A stretch of 14,081 nt of DNA from Desulfocicer vacuolatum DSM 3385 (GCA_945870015.1 CAMBQS010000053.1:1-14081); one strand, 5' to 3'; shown: positions 5,681 to 13,625, counted from the first letter of the stretch. Numbers and translations are program-made. Notes: generated from the sequence alone by a model not told the origin.

Positions 5681-6250
5681 CTACCATTTGATCACGATAA
5701 TGGAAACCATCATGGAAGCGCCGCCGGTTATACCAATACCGGCATGGCTGTTATTATCACCGGAATCTGCAATCGCAACGGCTGTTGCGACACCAAGGGT
5801 TCCGAGTGTTCCGAGAAGGATATGCAGATTATCCTCGTCCAAAAACCCATTTTCCAGATCAAAGCGATCACGATATTCATAGTATCCGGTAAAACAGGTT
5901 GCAAGGGCTGTTCCGGTGGTTGCATATGCAGCACCATAATGGAGGGACTTGGTTGAGCTTGTGACCGCTGCCACTCCTGCCAACAGGATGGTGCTGTAAC
6001 CCAAATACTTGTGTACTTTTCCAAAATCAACCCCGGCTCCACCTGTTTCCAGGTTAGGAACCGGTATATTCTGATCCCCGGCAAAAATATGTGACATATC
6101 TTCTCTGGTCAATATCAGACTGGATTGCAGATGATCTGTGGCTGACAAGTCCGCTATTGGATCCGCTTCCACCATTGTACTGAAATTGAAAATCACAAAC
6201 AGCACTGCCAGAATGACAGGCGTTCGATACCCATCAGCATTTGTAATCAT
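5681..6250 (-). CDS. Membrane protein with four helix-end histidines, candidate diheme b-type cytochrome
   Basis: I do not recognise a named family for this 189-residue protein. An N-terminal hydrophobic segment (about 10-26) followed by MVEA-DP looks like a signal peptide or anchor. Residues 30-75 are polar. Four hydrophobic helices follow, at about 83-99, 104-122, 143-161 and 168-188. A histidine stands at the start of each: His80 (KVHKYLG), His104 (SLHYG), His143 (NLHILLG) and His169 (SHAGIG). With alternating topology, His80 and His143 share one membrane face and His104 and His169 the other, as in bis-histidine b561-like cytochromes. Haem binding is inference. GGAGG precedes the ATG at normal spacing. 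It leads an apparent operon with the LysE-type gene and arfB. Confidence 0.8.
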   Translation of the reverse strand: MITNADGYRTPVILAVLFVIFNFSTMVEADPIADLSATDHLQSSLILTREDMSHIFAGDQNIPVPNLETGGAGVDFGKVHKYLGYSTILLAGVAAVTSSTKSLHYGAAYATTGTALATCFTGYYEYRDRFDLENGFLDEDNLHILLGTLGTLGVATAVAIADSGDNNSHAGIGITGGASMMVSIIVIKW

Positions 6251-6410
6251 CGTCTTCTCCTCCCCTTGGTATAGGTAAATTACAATATTGAGGCACCCGT
6301 GATATCCTGATGTGATAATAAGACTGAAGCAAGATCTTCTCTTTTATTAACACGCGTTTCGTCCGGTTGCAAGTCAGCCATTTAGCTGAAGACGGAATGA
6401 AACCTTCATC

Positions 6411-6439
6411 CGATTAATGAAAAAAAATACAATTAATCG
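6411..6439. repeat. Inverted repeat in the divergent intergenic region
   Basis: CGATTAAT (6411-6418) and ATTAATCG (6432-6439) are exact complements separated by 13 bases, mostly A. The pair lies between two divergently transcribed units, about 80 bases before rlpA, so it could be a regulator site. No clear promoter hexamers were found beside it. The rest of 6251-6517 holds no gene. Confidence 0.35.
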
Positions 6440-6517
6440 ATAAAACAGTTTGAATCATTATTAAAACCTGTGTTAAAGCCTGAAAGAATCTATATTCTTA
6501 TAAATAATGAGTCATTC

Positions 6518-7297
6518 ATGAATAGATATGTTATCTTGAATCCGGTTTCCGGTTTCATCCGATTTTTCATTATTTTCCTTATCTGCATGACCTTTGCTTT
6601 CGGTTGTGCCGGACGGCCAACTGCGCCGACACCTCCCAAAGCCTTACCCGGCTACCCAAAACCATACAAGGTTCTGGGACAATGGTATCAACCCGTTCCC
6701 AGCGCCAAAGACTTCCAGCAGGACGGAATCGCCTCCTGGTACGGAGAACAGTTCCACGGAAAAAAGACCTCCAACGGTGAAATCTATGATATGTACGCCC
6801 TGACAGCAGCGCACAAAACCCTTCCCCTTGGAACGTGGGTTCGCGTGTATAATACAAACAATGATAAAGAGGTGGTTGTCCGGATCAATGACCGGGGCCC
6901 GTTTGTGGGCAGCCGGATCATCGATCTCTCCTATACAGCCGCCAGACAACTCGATATGGTCGGACCCGGAACAGCGCCGGTTGTTGTGGTTGCTTTAGGT
7001 GCTGCCAAAAATCCGACCCCGCCATCGGAAACACCTACGGAATTTATACCTGTCAATTATGATTCCGGTACGTTTACCTTTCAGGTCGGCGCATTCAAGA
7101 ACAAAGACAATGCAGAAAGGCTTGTGCAGAATCTGAATACAAAATACAAGAATGCACACATTTCCCTGTATGACGCCGGACAGGAAATTTTCTACCGCGT
7201 ACGGGTCGGGAAATACACCTCTCTTCAGCAGATCATGAAGGAGGAAAGCCTGCTGGCAGAAGCAGGGTATACCGATGCTTTTATTGTCGCTGAATAG
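6518..7297 (+). CDS. rlpA: Septal ring lytic transglycosylase RlpA family lipoprotein
   Basis: From ATG 6518 the protein has 259 residues. A lipoprotein signal ends in FAFGC, with Cys30 as the acylated residue, so it should be anchored in the outer membrane facing the periplasm. The double-psi beta-barrel domain spans about 70-160 (GIASWYGEQFHGKKTSNGE, then VRINDRGPF with the catalytic-type Asp125). A SPOR domain spans about 186-259 and in this family binds denuded peptidoglycan at the division septum. RlpA enzymes cleave naked glycan strands and help daughter cells separate. An upstream in-frame GTG at 6470 would add 16 residues before the signal and is less likely. The gmhB gene follows after 15 bases. 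Confidence 0.93.
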   Translation: MNRYVILNPVSGFIRFFIIFLICMTFAFGCAGRPTAPTPPKALPGYPKPYKVLGQWYQPVPSAKDFQQDGIASWYGEQFHGKKTSNGEIYDMYALTAAHKTLPLGTWVRVYNTNNDKEVVVRINDRGPFVGSRIIDLSYTAARQLDMVGPGTAPVVVVALGAAKNPTPPSETPTEFIPVNYDSGTFTFQVGAFKNKDNAERLVQNLNTKYKNAHISLYDAGQEIFYRVRVGKYTSLQQIMKEESLLAEAGYTDAFIVAE

Positions 7298-7312
7298 TGG
7301 TTTGAAAAGTCC

Positions 7313-7885
7313 ATGAAAAAAAAACAGATACAAACCGTATTTCTGGACCGGGATGGTGTGATCAATGTTGATTCTCCCGGATATATCAAAAGCTGGGAGG
7401 AGTTTGCCTTTATTGATGGAAGCCTGGAAGCCCTGCGGCTGTTGACCCGGAACAATTTTCAGATCTTCCTGATTACCAACCAGTCCATGATCAACCGGGG
7501 AATGGTACCGCTTTCCGTGCTGGAACATATGTTTTCCATGATGAAACAGGAGGTCGAAGCCTCCGGCGGTCATATCACTGATATCTTTTGTTGCCCCCAC
7601 ACTCCGGATGAACATTGCCGTTGCCGCAAACCCCTGCCGGGCCTGATTCAACAGGCTCAGCATGCATATGAAATCGACATGAAAAAAGCTTTCATGGTGG
7701 GGGACAGTGTTACAGACATTGAATGCGCTCAAAATGCCGGATGCGGGAAACTGATCCTGGTCAAAACCGGAAACGGCCGGGCGGCAATGAAAACTCTGGC
7801 TGAAAAACAGATTATTCTAGATTATGTGGCAGAAAAGCTTCTGGATGCTGCCCAGTGGATGATAGGGAGCATACAAACCGCATGA
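7313..7885 (+). CDS. gmhB: D-glycero-D-manno-heptose-1,7-bisphosphate 7-phosphatase
   Basis: A 190-residue HAD phosphatase with the GmhB layout. Motif I is FLDRDGVIN, with nucleophile Asp12 and Asp14. Motif II is ITNQS (54-58). A zinc loop CPHTPDEHCRCRKP uses Cys94, His96, Cys102 and Cys104, followed by motif III Lys106. Motif IV is MVGDSVTD with Asp131. The enzyme removes the C7 phosphate from heptose bisphosphate in ADP-heptose synthesis for the lipopolysaccharide inner core, in the cytoplasm. The Shine-Dalgarno signal is weak (GAAAAG). Placement 15 bases after rlpA and overlapping recD2 by four bases indicates one transcript. Histidinol-phosphatase is the nearest alternative, but the context gives no histidine genes. 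Confidence 0.93.
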   Translation: MKKKQIQTVFLDRDGVINVDSPGYIKSWEEFAFIDGSLEALRLLTRNNFQIFLITNQSMINRGMVPLSVLEHMFSMMKQEVEASGGHITDIFCCPHTPDEHCRCRKPLPGLIQQAQHAYEIDMKKAFMVGDSVTDIECAQNAGCGKLILVKTGNGRAAMKTLAEKQIILDYVAEKLLDAAQWMIGSIQTA

Positions 7886-10062
7886 TCATGATCGAGGGAA
7901 ACCTGGAACGGATTACCTTTCAGAACGAAGAAAACCACTATACCATTGCCAGGCTGGCCACCGGAAAATCCAACAGCATGATTACCATTGTCGGGTTCAT
8001 GGCAGGGGTTTCACCGGGTCAGACCCTTCGCGTAAGCGGAAACTGGGAAACCCACCCCCGGTATGGGCAGCAGTTCAAGATTGAAACATTTGAGGTCAGC
8101 CTGCCGGAAACGGTCGAGGGAATTCAGAAGTATCTTGAGTCCGGTGTGATTCAAAACATCGGCCCATTGATCGCAAAACGACTTGTCCGGTATTTCGGCC
8201 CCAAAACACTTGAAATCATCGAACAGTATCCGGAAAAACTGACGGAAGTGCATGGAATCGGAAGGGCAAAAGCCCAGCGGATTGTAACTTCATGGAAAGG
8301 ACATCATATTGTACGGGAACTGATGCAGTTTTTGCAGGCCCGGGGAGTCAAAGGTTCATACAGTGCCCTTATTCTGAAAGAATATGGAGAAGGTGCATTG
8401 GAAATCCTGAAAAACGATCCTTTCCAGCTTGCCGAAGATATTCCAGGTATCGGCTTTGTGATTGCCGACACCATCTCCCAATACAACGGCGCACCCAAAA
8501 ACGACCCCAAGCGGGTTCGGGGATGTATTCAACACCTTATCGGTCAGGGGGAAAATGACGGCCATACCTTTCTTCCGGATACAAAAATCATTGATCAGTG
8601 CCGGCAGACCTTCCAGATCGATCCGGAAACCACCGCCATCTCCCTGAAAGAACTGGCGGACAAGGGCAGCGTGGTGATCGAAGATCATGAAAATGCACAA
8701 GATGGAAAAGCTGTCTATTCCAAAGAGCTGTATCAGGCTGAACAGGGAATTGCCAACCGGTTCAAGGCATTGCTATCCGTTCCCATGCCGCAGCTCCGAA
8801 TGAATCCGGAACAGATTACCCAGGAAATACTGCAAAAGCTTGCCATCCAGCTCTCCACTGAACAGCTAACTGTCTTGGAACAGATCCTGAACCATCGTGC
8901 CGCTGTCATCACCGGAGGGCCTGGAACCGGAAAAACCACGCTGATCCGGTCTGTAAATGCTATTTTTGAACGGCTGGGAAAACTGGTTGTGCTTGCCGCT
9001 CCAACCGGACGTGCGGCCAAACGTCTTTCTGAAGTTGTTCAGCGGGATGCCAAAACCATCCATCGTCTGTTGAAATACAATCTAAAAGAGCAGCGGTTTG
9101 AGATCAACCAGAACAATCCCATTGACGCGGATGTGATCATCATTGACGAAGCATCCATGGTGGATACGCTTTTGCTGTTTCATCTGATCCGGGCTGTTCC
9201 GGTAACCTCTGTTCTGATCCTTGTGGGGGATGTTTTCCAGCTTCCTTCGGTTGGGCCGGGAAACGTGCTGAAAGATATCATTCAATCCAACGTCATTCCT
9301 GTCTATTATCTGAAAACCATTTTCCGGCAGGCGCAGGAAAGTCCGATTATCGTCAATGCCCATATGGTCAGAGACTGGAATCAAAAAGGAGAAGTTCCTG
9401 ATTTTCAAACAGCTAAAACAGATGATGAACTCTCGGAATTCTATTTTATACAGAAAAGCGATCCCCTTGCTGTAGTCGAAACCATAAAAATCTTATGTTC
9501 CCAATCTATCCCCCATCGATTCAACTATAACCCCATCCGGGACATTCAGGTGCTGACTCCCATGCACAAGGGCTTGATCGGAACGATCAATCTGAACCAG
9601 GAGCTTCAGAACATCCTGAATCCGGGAAAAAACGGAATGGAAATCATGGGAGTTACCTATAAAAAAGACGACAAGGTCATGCACCTGAAAAACAACTATG
9701 AAAAAGAAGTGTTTAACGGGGATATTGGAACCATTTCATCCATCGACAACCAGACCCGGCAGGTGACGGTTGTTTATGAAGGCAGAACGGTAGTTTATGA
9801 AGCAGAGGAGATGCATGAACTATCCCTGGCGTATGCAATCTCTGTCCATAAATCCCAGGGATCGGAGTATCCGGTGGTGATTGTGCCTTTGCTGACCCAG
9901 CATTATATTATGCTGCAACGAAATCTTTTGTATACAGCCATGACCCGGGGGAAAAAGCTGGTTATCCTTATCGGTACCCGCCAGGCATTATCTGCTGCCG
10001 TGAATAACGATAAGCCGAAAGAACGCCTATCCGGCCTTACACGCAGATTATTATTGAATTGA
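7882..10062 (+). CDS. recD2: ATP-dependent 5'-3' DNA helicase RecD2
   Basis: A 726-residue superfamily 1B helicase. The N-terminal part has an OB-like region and tandem helix-hairpin-helix signatures (VIQNIGPLIAKRLV; VHGIGRAKAQRIV; IPGIGFVIAD), typical of RecD2 and absent from RecBCD-type RecD. Helicase motifs follow in order: Walker A GGPGTGKTT (345-353), motif II IIIDEAS with Asp422-Glu423, motif III GDVFQLPSVGPG, IFRQ, motif V VHKSQGSEYP (655-664), and motif VI YTAMTRGKK with Arg689. No RecB or RecC is nearby. It unwinds DNA 5' to 3' in repair and recombination. The start at 7882 is set by the ATGA overlap with the gmhB stop; a GTG at 7855 is possible but less likely. Confidence 0.95.
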   Translation: MIMIEGNLERITFQNEENHYTIARLATGKSNSMITIVGFMAGVSPGQTLRVSGNWETHPRYGQQFKIETFEVSLPETVEGIQKYLESGVIQNIGPLIAKRLVRYFGPKTLEIIEQYPEKLTEVHGIGRAKAQRIVTSWKGHHIVRELMQFLQARGVKGSYSALILKEYGEGALEILKNDPFQLAEDIPGIGFVIADTISQYNGAPKNDPKRVRGCIQHLIGQGENDGHTFLPDTKIIDQCRQTFQIDPETTAISLKELADKGSVVIEDHENAQDGKAVYSKELYQAEQGIANRFKALLSVPMPQLRMNPEQITQEILQKLAIQLSTEQLTVLEQILNHRAAVITGGPGTGKTTLIRSVNAIFERLGKLVVLAAPTGRAAKRLSEVVQRDAKTIHRLLKYNLKEQRFEINQNNPIDADVIIIDEASMVDTLLLFHLIRAVPVTSVLILVGDVFQLPSVGPGNVLKDIIQSNVIPVYYLKTIFRQAQESPIIVNAHMVRDWNQKGEVPDFQTAKTDDELSEFYFIQKSDPLAVVETIKILCSQSIPHRFNYNPIRDIQVLTPMHKGLIGTINLNQELQNILNPGKNGMEIMGVTYKKDDKVMHLKNNYEKEVFNGDIGTISSIDNQTRQVTVVYEGRTVVYEAEEMHELSLAYAISVHKSQGSEYPVVIVPLLTQHYIMLQRNLLYTAMTRGKKLVILIGTRQALSAAVNNDKPKERLSGLTRRLLLN

Positions 10063-10157
10063 CATCCCATTGTGTACTTGATAAATTCGCGGAAGCCTTT
10101 TCTGCTTTACAATCTATGTCTTTATTGAAATCTTTTTCTTTCACATACTATCGATCC

Positions 10158-10173
10158 AAGGAGGAATAGAGGA
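10158..10173 (+). promoter_or_regulatory. Two possible Shine-Dalgarno sites before cytochrome c3
   Basis: A full AAGGAGG lies at 10158-10164, 11 bases before the ATG. A second, weaker AGAGGA ends two bases before it. The first is rather far and the second rather close, so both may contribute to high expression. No in-frame alternative start fits the first site better. Confidence 0.5.
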
Positions 10174-10175
10174 AA

Positions 10176-10616
10176 ATGAAACCTTTGTCTAAAATTGCAC
10201 TGATCGCTATCGCTGTTATTTTTGTTTCCGGTACGGGAGTCCTTTATGCGGGAACGGCTGTTCAGGATGTCATCAAGATGGAAAACAAGGCCTATAAGGA
10301 ACACACAAAAGGTATTGTTGAGTTTACCCATAAAAAGCATGTTGTTGAATACAAAGTCGGCTGTGGAGACTGCCACCATGATGAAAACGCCAAACCCCTG
10401 ACCAATCTGAAAGAAGGGGATACTGTTCAAAACTGTATTGAGTGTCACAGCAAAACTGAAAAGAAACCCAAAGGAAAACTTCCCAGAAAAGATGAACTGA
10501 CCTATCATTATGAAGCCATCCACAACAATTGCCTGGACTGTCATAAGGAATTTAACAAAAAGAATAATACCAAGCAGGCTCCCGCCACATGCAAAAAATG
10601 CCATCCTAAAAAATAA
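10176..10616 (+). CDS. Periplasmic tetraheme cytochrome c3 (class III)
   Basis: A 146-residue precursor with a signal peptide cleaved after VLYA (residue 25). Four haem-attachment motifs are visible: CGDCH (63-67), CIECH (87-91), CLDCH (119-123) and CKKCH (139-143). Distal histidine candidates match the class III pattern: His52 and His55 in FTHKKH, His68 right after the first motif, and His116 in YHYEAIH. All four motifs are CX2CH, whereas the Desulfovibrio vulgaris protein uses CX4CH at two sites. The basic, lysine-rich mature protein should shuttle electrons in the periplasm between hydrogenases or formate dehydrogenases and membrane redox complexes. A hairpin separates it from the next gene. 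Confidence 0.95.
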   Translation: MKPLSKIALIAIAVIFVSGTGVLYAGTAVQDVIKMENKAYKEHTKGIVEFTHKKHVVEYKVGCGDCHHDENAKPLTNLKEGDTVQNCIECHSKTEKKPKGKLPRKDELTYHYEAIHNNCLDCHKEFNKKNNTKQAPATCKKCHPKK

Positions 10617-10644
10617 TTACTTTTGATTGGCGGCCATTTCAAAA

Positions 10645-10680
10645 AGGCAGATACCCTACCATAGAAGTATCTGCCTCTTT
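10645..10680 (+). terminator. Hairpin terminator after cytochrome c3
   Basis: AGGCAGATAC (10645-10654) pairs perfectly with GTATCTGCCT (10667-10676) around a 12-base loop, followed by CTTT. The U tract is short, so some read-through into the ferritin-like gene, whose ATG is only 17 bases beyond the stem, is plausible. Confidence 0.65.
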
Positions 10681-10693
10681 ACGAGGAGAAAAA

Positions 10694-11170
10694 ATGTTTG
10701 ATCTCATCGACAGTATCAAAACAATTGAATCGGTTATAGATGTCGCTATCTGGCTGGAAAAAAGAGGAAAGGAATTTTATGAAAATGCCGTTTCATCGGT
10801 CCGGGATAATGATGAAATCAAATCCATGCTATTGTTTCTGATCGAACAGGAGCAGAAACATGAGGCCATGTATAAATCACTCTCAAAAAAAATCACCGGT
10901 AATCCGGCTTCGCAAGATCAACTTTTTGGAGAATACGGAATGTTTATCCGGTTATTGGTTTCCGAAATAACAGACGCTCTGAAGTTTGAGCCTTCCATGA
11001 CCTTGGAACAACTGATCCGGACCGCTATCCAGTTTGAAAAAGACACTCTGTTGTATTTTCATGAAATTAAAAAGCTTTTCAAAGAAAACGATTTAATTGC
11101 AATTCAAGAGATTTGTGATGAAGAAAGAAACCATATCCGGCTGCTGATGGATGCCTGCAAATCCATTTGA
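10694..11170 (+). CDS. Rubrerythrin/ferritin-like diiron protein
   Basis: A 158-residue four-helix-bundle protein with the diiron ligand pattern E, ExxH, E, ExxH: Glu22 in WLEKRGKEFY, Glu53 and His56 in EQEQKHE, Glu115 in IQFEKDTLLYF, and Glu144 and His147 in EERNH. There is no C-terminal rubredoxin domain with CxxC pairs, so it is the short rubrerythrin-like (erythrin) type. Such cytoplasmic proteins in anaerobes reduce peroxide or handle iron. GAGGAG lies a few bases before the ATG. It follows cytochrome c3 on the same strand, across a hairpin. No dedicated promoter is visible in the short gap. The electron donor and exact activity are not evident. Confidence 0.85.
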   Translation: MFDLIDSIKTIESVIDVAIWLEKRGKEFYENAVSSVRDNDEIKSMLLFLIEQEQKHEAMYKSLSKKITGNPASQDQLFGEYGMFIRLLVSEITDALKFEPSMTLEQLIRTAIQFEKDTLLYFHEIKKLFKENDLIAIQEICDEERNHIRLLMDACKSI

Positions 11171-11174
11171 TCCA

Positions 11175-11206
11175 GATGGGGATCTCCCTCCCATCCGATT
11201 TTCTTT
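11175..11206 (+). terminator. Probable terminator between convergent genes
   Basis: GATGGG (11175-11180) pairs with CCCATC (11190-11195), and the strand continues with CGATTTTCTTT. It lies in the 35-base gap between the ferritin-like gene and the hook-protein gene. The stem is short, so this is a moderate call. Confidence 0.45.
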
Positions 11207-12036
11207 CAGGAAATAATATTGATGACATCCCCCTTCAGCTCATTCTCTACCTCGATCACTTTTAAATTGGCCTGAAAATTCCGCTTAAACAAAGTGAGCC
11301 TTGTAAACTCTTCCACAAGGTCTACATTGGACATCTCCAATGCATTGGGAACAATACGGCCCAATCCGCCGGTACCCGGACTTCCGGTAATGGCTATGCC
11401 TGAATCTCCTGTCTCTGCAAACAGGTTGCTTCCAAGTTGTTCCAGACCATTGGGGTTCTGAAATTTTGCTGTTGCCACCTGAAAAAGCGCCTCCTGATTG
11501 CCGTTTGTGTAATTTCCGGTAATGACACCATCCGGACTGACTGAAATCGATTCCAGTTCACCGGCATTGTGACCGTCTGATGAGGTAAACAGGGTCATGG
11601 ATATATTTCCCAGCGAACCCTGGGGTGATCCAGTCTCAGGGTTGATCCTCCAGCCCTGTACAACAAAACCTTGAGAATTCACCAGGCTGCCGGTTTGATT
11701 AAAACTGAAATTCCCCTCTCGGGTATAGTACGATTTTCCCTCTCCATCCTGAACAACAAAAAAACCGTCCCCCCCAATCGCCATACTGGTTGGCGAATCA
11801 TTGGGCTCAAAGGCACCCTGTTGAAATATATGTGAAATGTCTTCAAGGGCAGACCCCATTCCCACCTGGGAAGTTCCGGATGCTGTACTCACATTATATG
11901 CAGGAAGCGAGCTTGCGGTAGTCTGGCTTTTCTTATAACCGGAGGTGGAAACATTGGCCACATTATTAGCAATATTTCCAATCCGTTTCCCCAGATTGTT
12001 GATCGCTGAAATCGCTGGTGAGATTCCTTGAAGCAT
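11206..12036 (-). CDS. Flagellar hook/basal-body axial protein (FlgE/FlgF/FlgG family)
   Basis: A 276-residue axial protein. The N-terminal rod domain has INNLGKRIGNIANNVANVSTSGYKK (residues 12-36), followed by MAIGGDGFFVVQDGEG..YYTREGNF (85-110), the FlgE/F/G core. A central loop region follows. The C-terminal signature NALEMSNVDLVEEFTRLTLF (231-250) is a FlgG/FlgE-type ending, but continues KRNFQANLKVIEVENELKGDV, a diverged form of the usual QRAYQAN helix. It is much shorter than most FlgE hooks (over 400 residues) and nearer FlgG in length. It should polymerise outside the cell, in the rod or hook. AGGAGG precedes the ATG. No other flagellar gene is in the window, and a sigma-28 promoter candidate lies upstream. 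Confidence 0.85.
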   Translation of the reverse strand: MLQGISPAISAINNLGKRIGNIANNVANVSTSGYKKSQTTASSLPAYNVSTASGTSQVGMGSALEDISHIFQQGAFEPNDSPTSMAIGGDGFFVVQDGEGKSYYTREGNFSFNQTGSLVNSQGFVVQGWRINPETGSPQGSLGNISMTLFTSSDGHNAGELESISVSPDGVITGNYTNGNQEALFQVATAKFQNPNGLEQLGSNLFAETGDSGIAITGSPGTGGLGRIVPNALEMSNVDLVEEFTRLTLFKRNFQANLKVIEVENELKGDVINIIS

Positions 12037-12113
12037 AAAGAGCCCTCCTGTGTTTTTCCTTTTATTACAACATTACCTTCACCATGCTCCTGAAAACATA
12101 GCACTACTGGTTA

Positions 12114-12140
12114 TTATCGGACGGTTGCCTGAAAATCTTA
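12114..12140 (-). promoter_or_regulatory. Candidate sigma-28 (FliA) promoter of the hook-protein gene
   Basis: Minus strand TAAGATTT, exactly 11 bases, then TCCGATAA. The enterobacterial sigma-28 consensus is TAAAGTTT-N11-GCCGATAA, so the boxes match at six of eight and seven of eight positions with correct spacing. It lies about 78 bases before a flagellar gene, which raises the likelihood that it is real. Confidence 0.65.
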
Positions 12141-12241
12141 AGCTTTTTAAAATAAAACTTTCTGCCTCAAAGGATATCATGTCGCCAATGGTAATTTATA
12201 GTTATTTACAGTTAGCTTTATTTTAATTTTCATTTTAATTG

Positions 12242-12247
12242 TTGACA
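12242..12247 (+). promoter_or_regulatory. Candidate -35 box of the porin operon
   Basis: A perfect TTGACA follows an AT-rich stretch (12190-12241) that could act as an UP element. Seventeen bases on, the sequence is TATCGA, a poor -10, so the promoter may need an activator. It is 59 bases before the chosen porin ATG. Confidence 0.35.
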
Positions 12248-12305
12248 AAGACAACCTGTGTGGATATCGAACGTACCATTCAAACAACAAAAACGGAAAT
12301 GCCTC

Positions 12306-13625
12306 ATGTTTTCTCTTTATCACCGCCAGCAAATAGTAAAAAAATTATCGCTTGTACTTGTTTTTTCTTTGATCTTCCTGTGTACCGCAGAGTACGCCTT
12401 TGCTGAACGAATCTGTTTTGCTGGTTATAATGGAGGCTTTTATATCAGATCCGAAGAGGAAGGCGGAATGTCCCTTCACCTTGGCGGAGCTTTTCAAACC
12501 GATTACCGAAGCTATAAAGAAAGCCGGCGGGCGGATAATGGTTTTGATATTCGGCGAGCCCGCTTACTTTTCAGAGGAGATCTTACACGGTTTTTCCGTT
12601 TTGGTCTCCAGTATGAGTTTCAGGGAAATGAAACCGACAACCTTGTTGATGCATACGGAGAAGCGGTTTTCGGTATGCATGCCATCCGATTCGGACAGTT
12701 CAAGGAACCATTCAGTCTTCAATGGCAAACCAGGGATAAGGGAATTTTTTTTGCAGAACGTTCCATGGGCTATTACATTGGTTCTACAAGAGATATCGGC
12801 CTCATGCTTCACGGGTCTTTTTTGCAGGACATCATTCATTACGGCATAGGTCTCTTCAATGGAGATGGGGATGATGGGTCTTCCTCCGGACAAGACCAGG
12901 ATTCTCCGGAATCTGCCGGCAGATTCGTGATCTCCCCATTTCAAACACTGCCTATTAAAAGCATCCAATCCTTTCAGGTCGGCGTTTCTGCAGCTTATGC
13001 CAAAGTAGACCCATTAAATATCGATCTTTCCATAAAAACAAGCGGTATGGCTGCTTCTGACCGGAGTATTTATGTTTTGGGGCACAATACCAAGTTTGGT
13101 GTATTGCAGGAAACCGGAAACCGGGAACGGATCAATTATGAAATGGCTTGGATTTATCGATTTGTTGCTCTCCAGAGTGAATATTTTCAACTGAAATATT
13201 CGGACCTGAAAGCAGTAGGCTTCCCGCCTACAGATGCGAATTTTAGTTCCTGGTATTTCAGTGCTTTGTTGTGTCTGACCGGTGAAGAATTTATTCTTTC
13301 AAAGGGGGTTCTCAACCCGCTCTATCCAAACCGGTTTTTTAACCCTGAAGATGGTTCCTGGGGGGCGTTTTGTATCGGAGCCAGATTGGATCAATTTTCA
13401 GGGGATGAGGAATGGATCAATTATTCCTCTTATGTTTCGGTTAGAAAAGCAGATGCTTTCAGCATTGCTGTGAACTGGATACTGTTTCCCATGCAGCGTT
13501 TTATTTTGGATTTTACACACACGGATTTTTCCGACCCCATACGGGTCAGAGTACGACCGGATGGGGCCGTGGATTATGTCAACGAAGAAAATGTTGTAAC
13601 GGTTCGATTTAGTATGGATTTTTAA
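12306..13625 (+). CDS. Outer-membrane porin, OprO/OprP-like
   Basis: A 439-residue precursor. The signal peptide runs to about residue 33 (EYAFA, then ER). The mature protein opens with LHLGGAFQTDYRSY and then FDIRRARLLFRGDLTRFFRFGLQYEFQGN, the pattern of phosphate-selective porins O and P. The segment IRFGQFKEPFSLQWQT is also typical. Alternating hydrophobic strands and tight turns continue to the end, VTVRFSMDF, whose terminal phenylalanine is the usual outer-membrane assembly signal. It should form a trimeric 16-strand channel. The solute is not evident, since the family includes phosphate, pyrophosphate and other anion channels. ATG 12306 is preferred to an upstream in-frame GTG at 12258 because it directly opens the signal peptide. 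A cytochrome gene follows after 14 bases. Confidence 0.87.
   Translation: MFSLYHRQQIVKKLSLVLVFSLIFLCTAEYAFAERICFAGYNGGFYIRSEEEGGMSLHLGGAFQTDYRSYKESRRADNGFDIRRARLLFRGDLTRFFRFGLQYEFQGNETDNLVDAYGEAVFGMHAIRFGQFKEPFSLQWQTRDKGIFFAERSMGYYIGSTRDIGLMLHGSFLQDIIHYGIGLFNGDGDDGSSSGQDQDSPESAGRFVISPFQTLPIKSIQSFQVGVSAAYAKVDPLNIDLSIKTSGMAASDRSIYVLGHNTKFGVLQETGNRERINYEMAWIYRFVALQSEYFQLKYSDLKAVGFPPTDANFSSWYFSALLCLTGEEFILSKGVLNPLYPNRFFNPEDGSWGAFCIGARLDQFSGDEEWINYSSYVSVRKADAFSIAVNWILFPMQRFILDFTHTDFSDPIRVRVRPDGAVDYVNEENVVTVRFSMDF

Noticed and set aside
6995..7732. Long minus-strand frame (245 codons) opposite rlpA and gmhB
   Set aside because: It is the shadow of two genes with complete domain motifs on the plus strand.
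12564..12968. Minus-strand frame inside the porin gene
   Set aside because: No start signal or domain; the plus-strand porin explains the coding bias.
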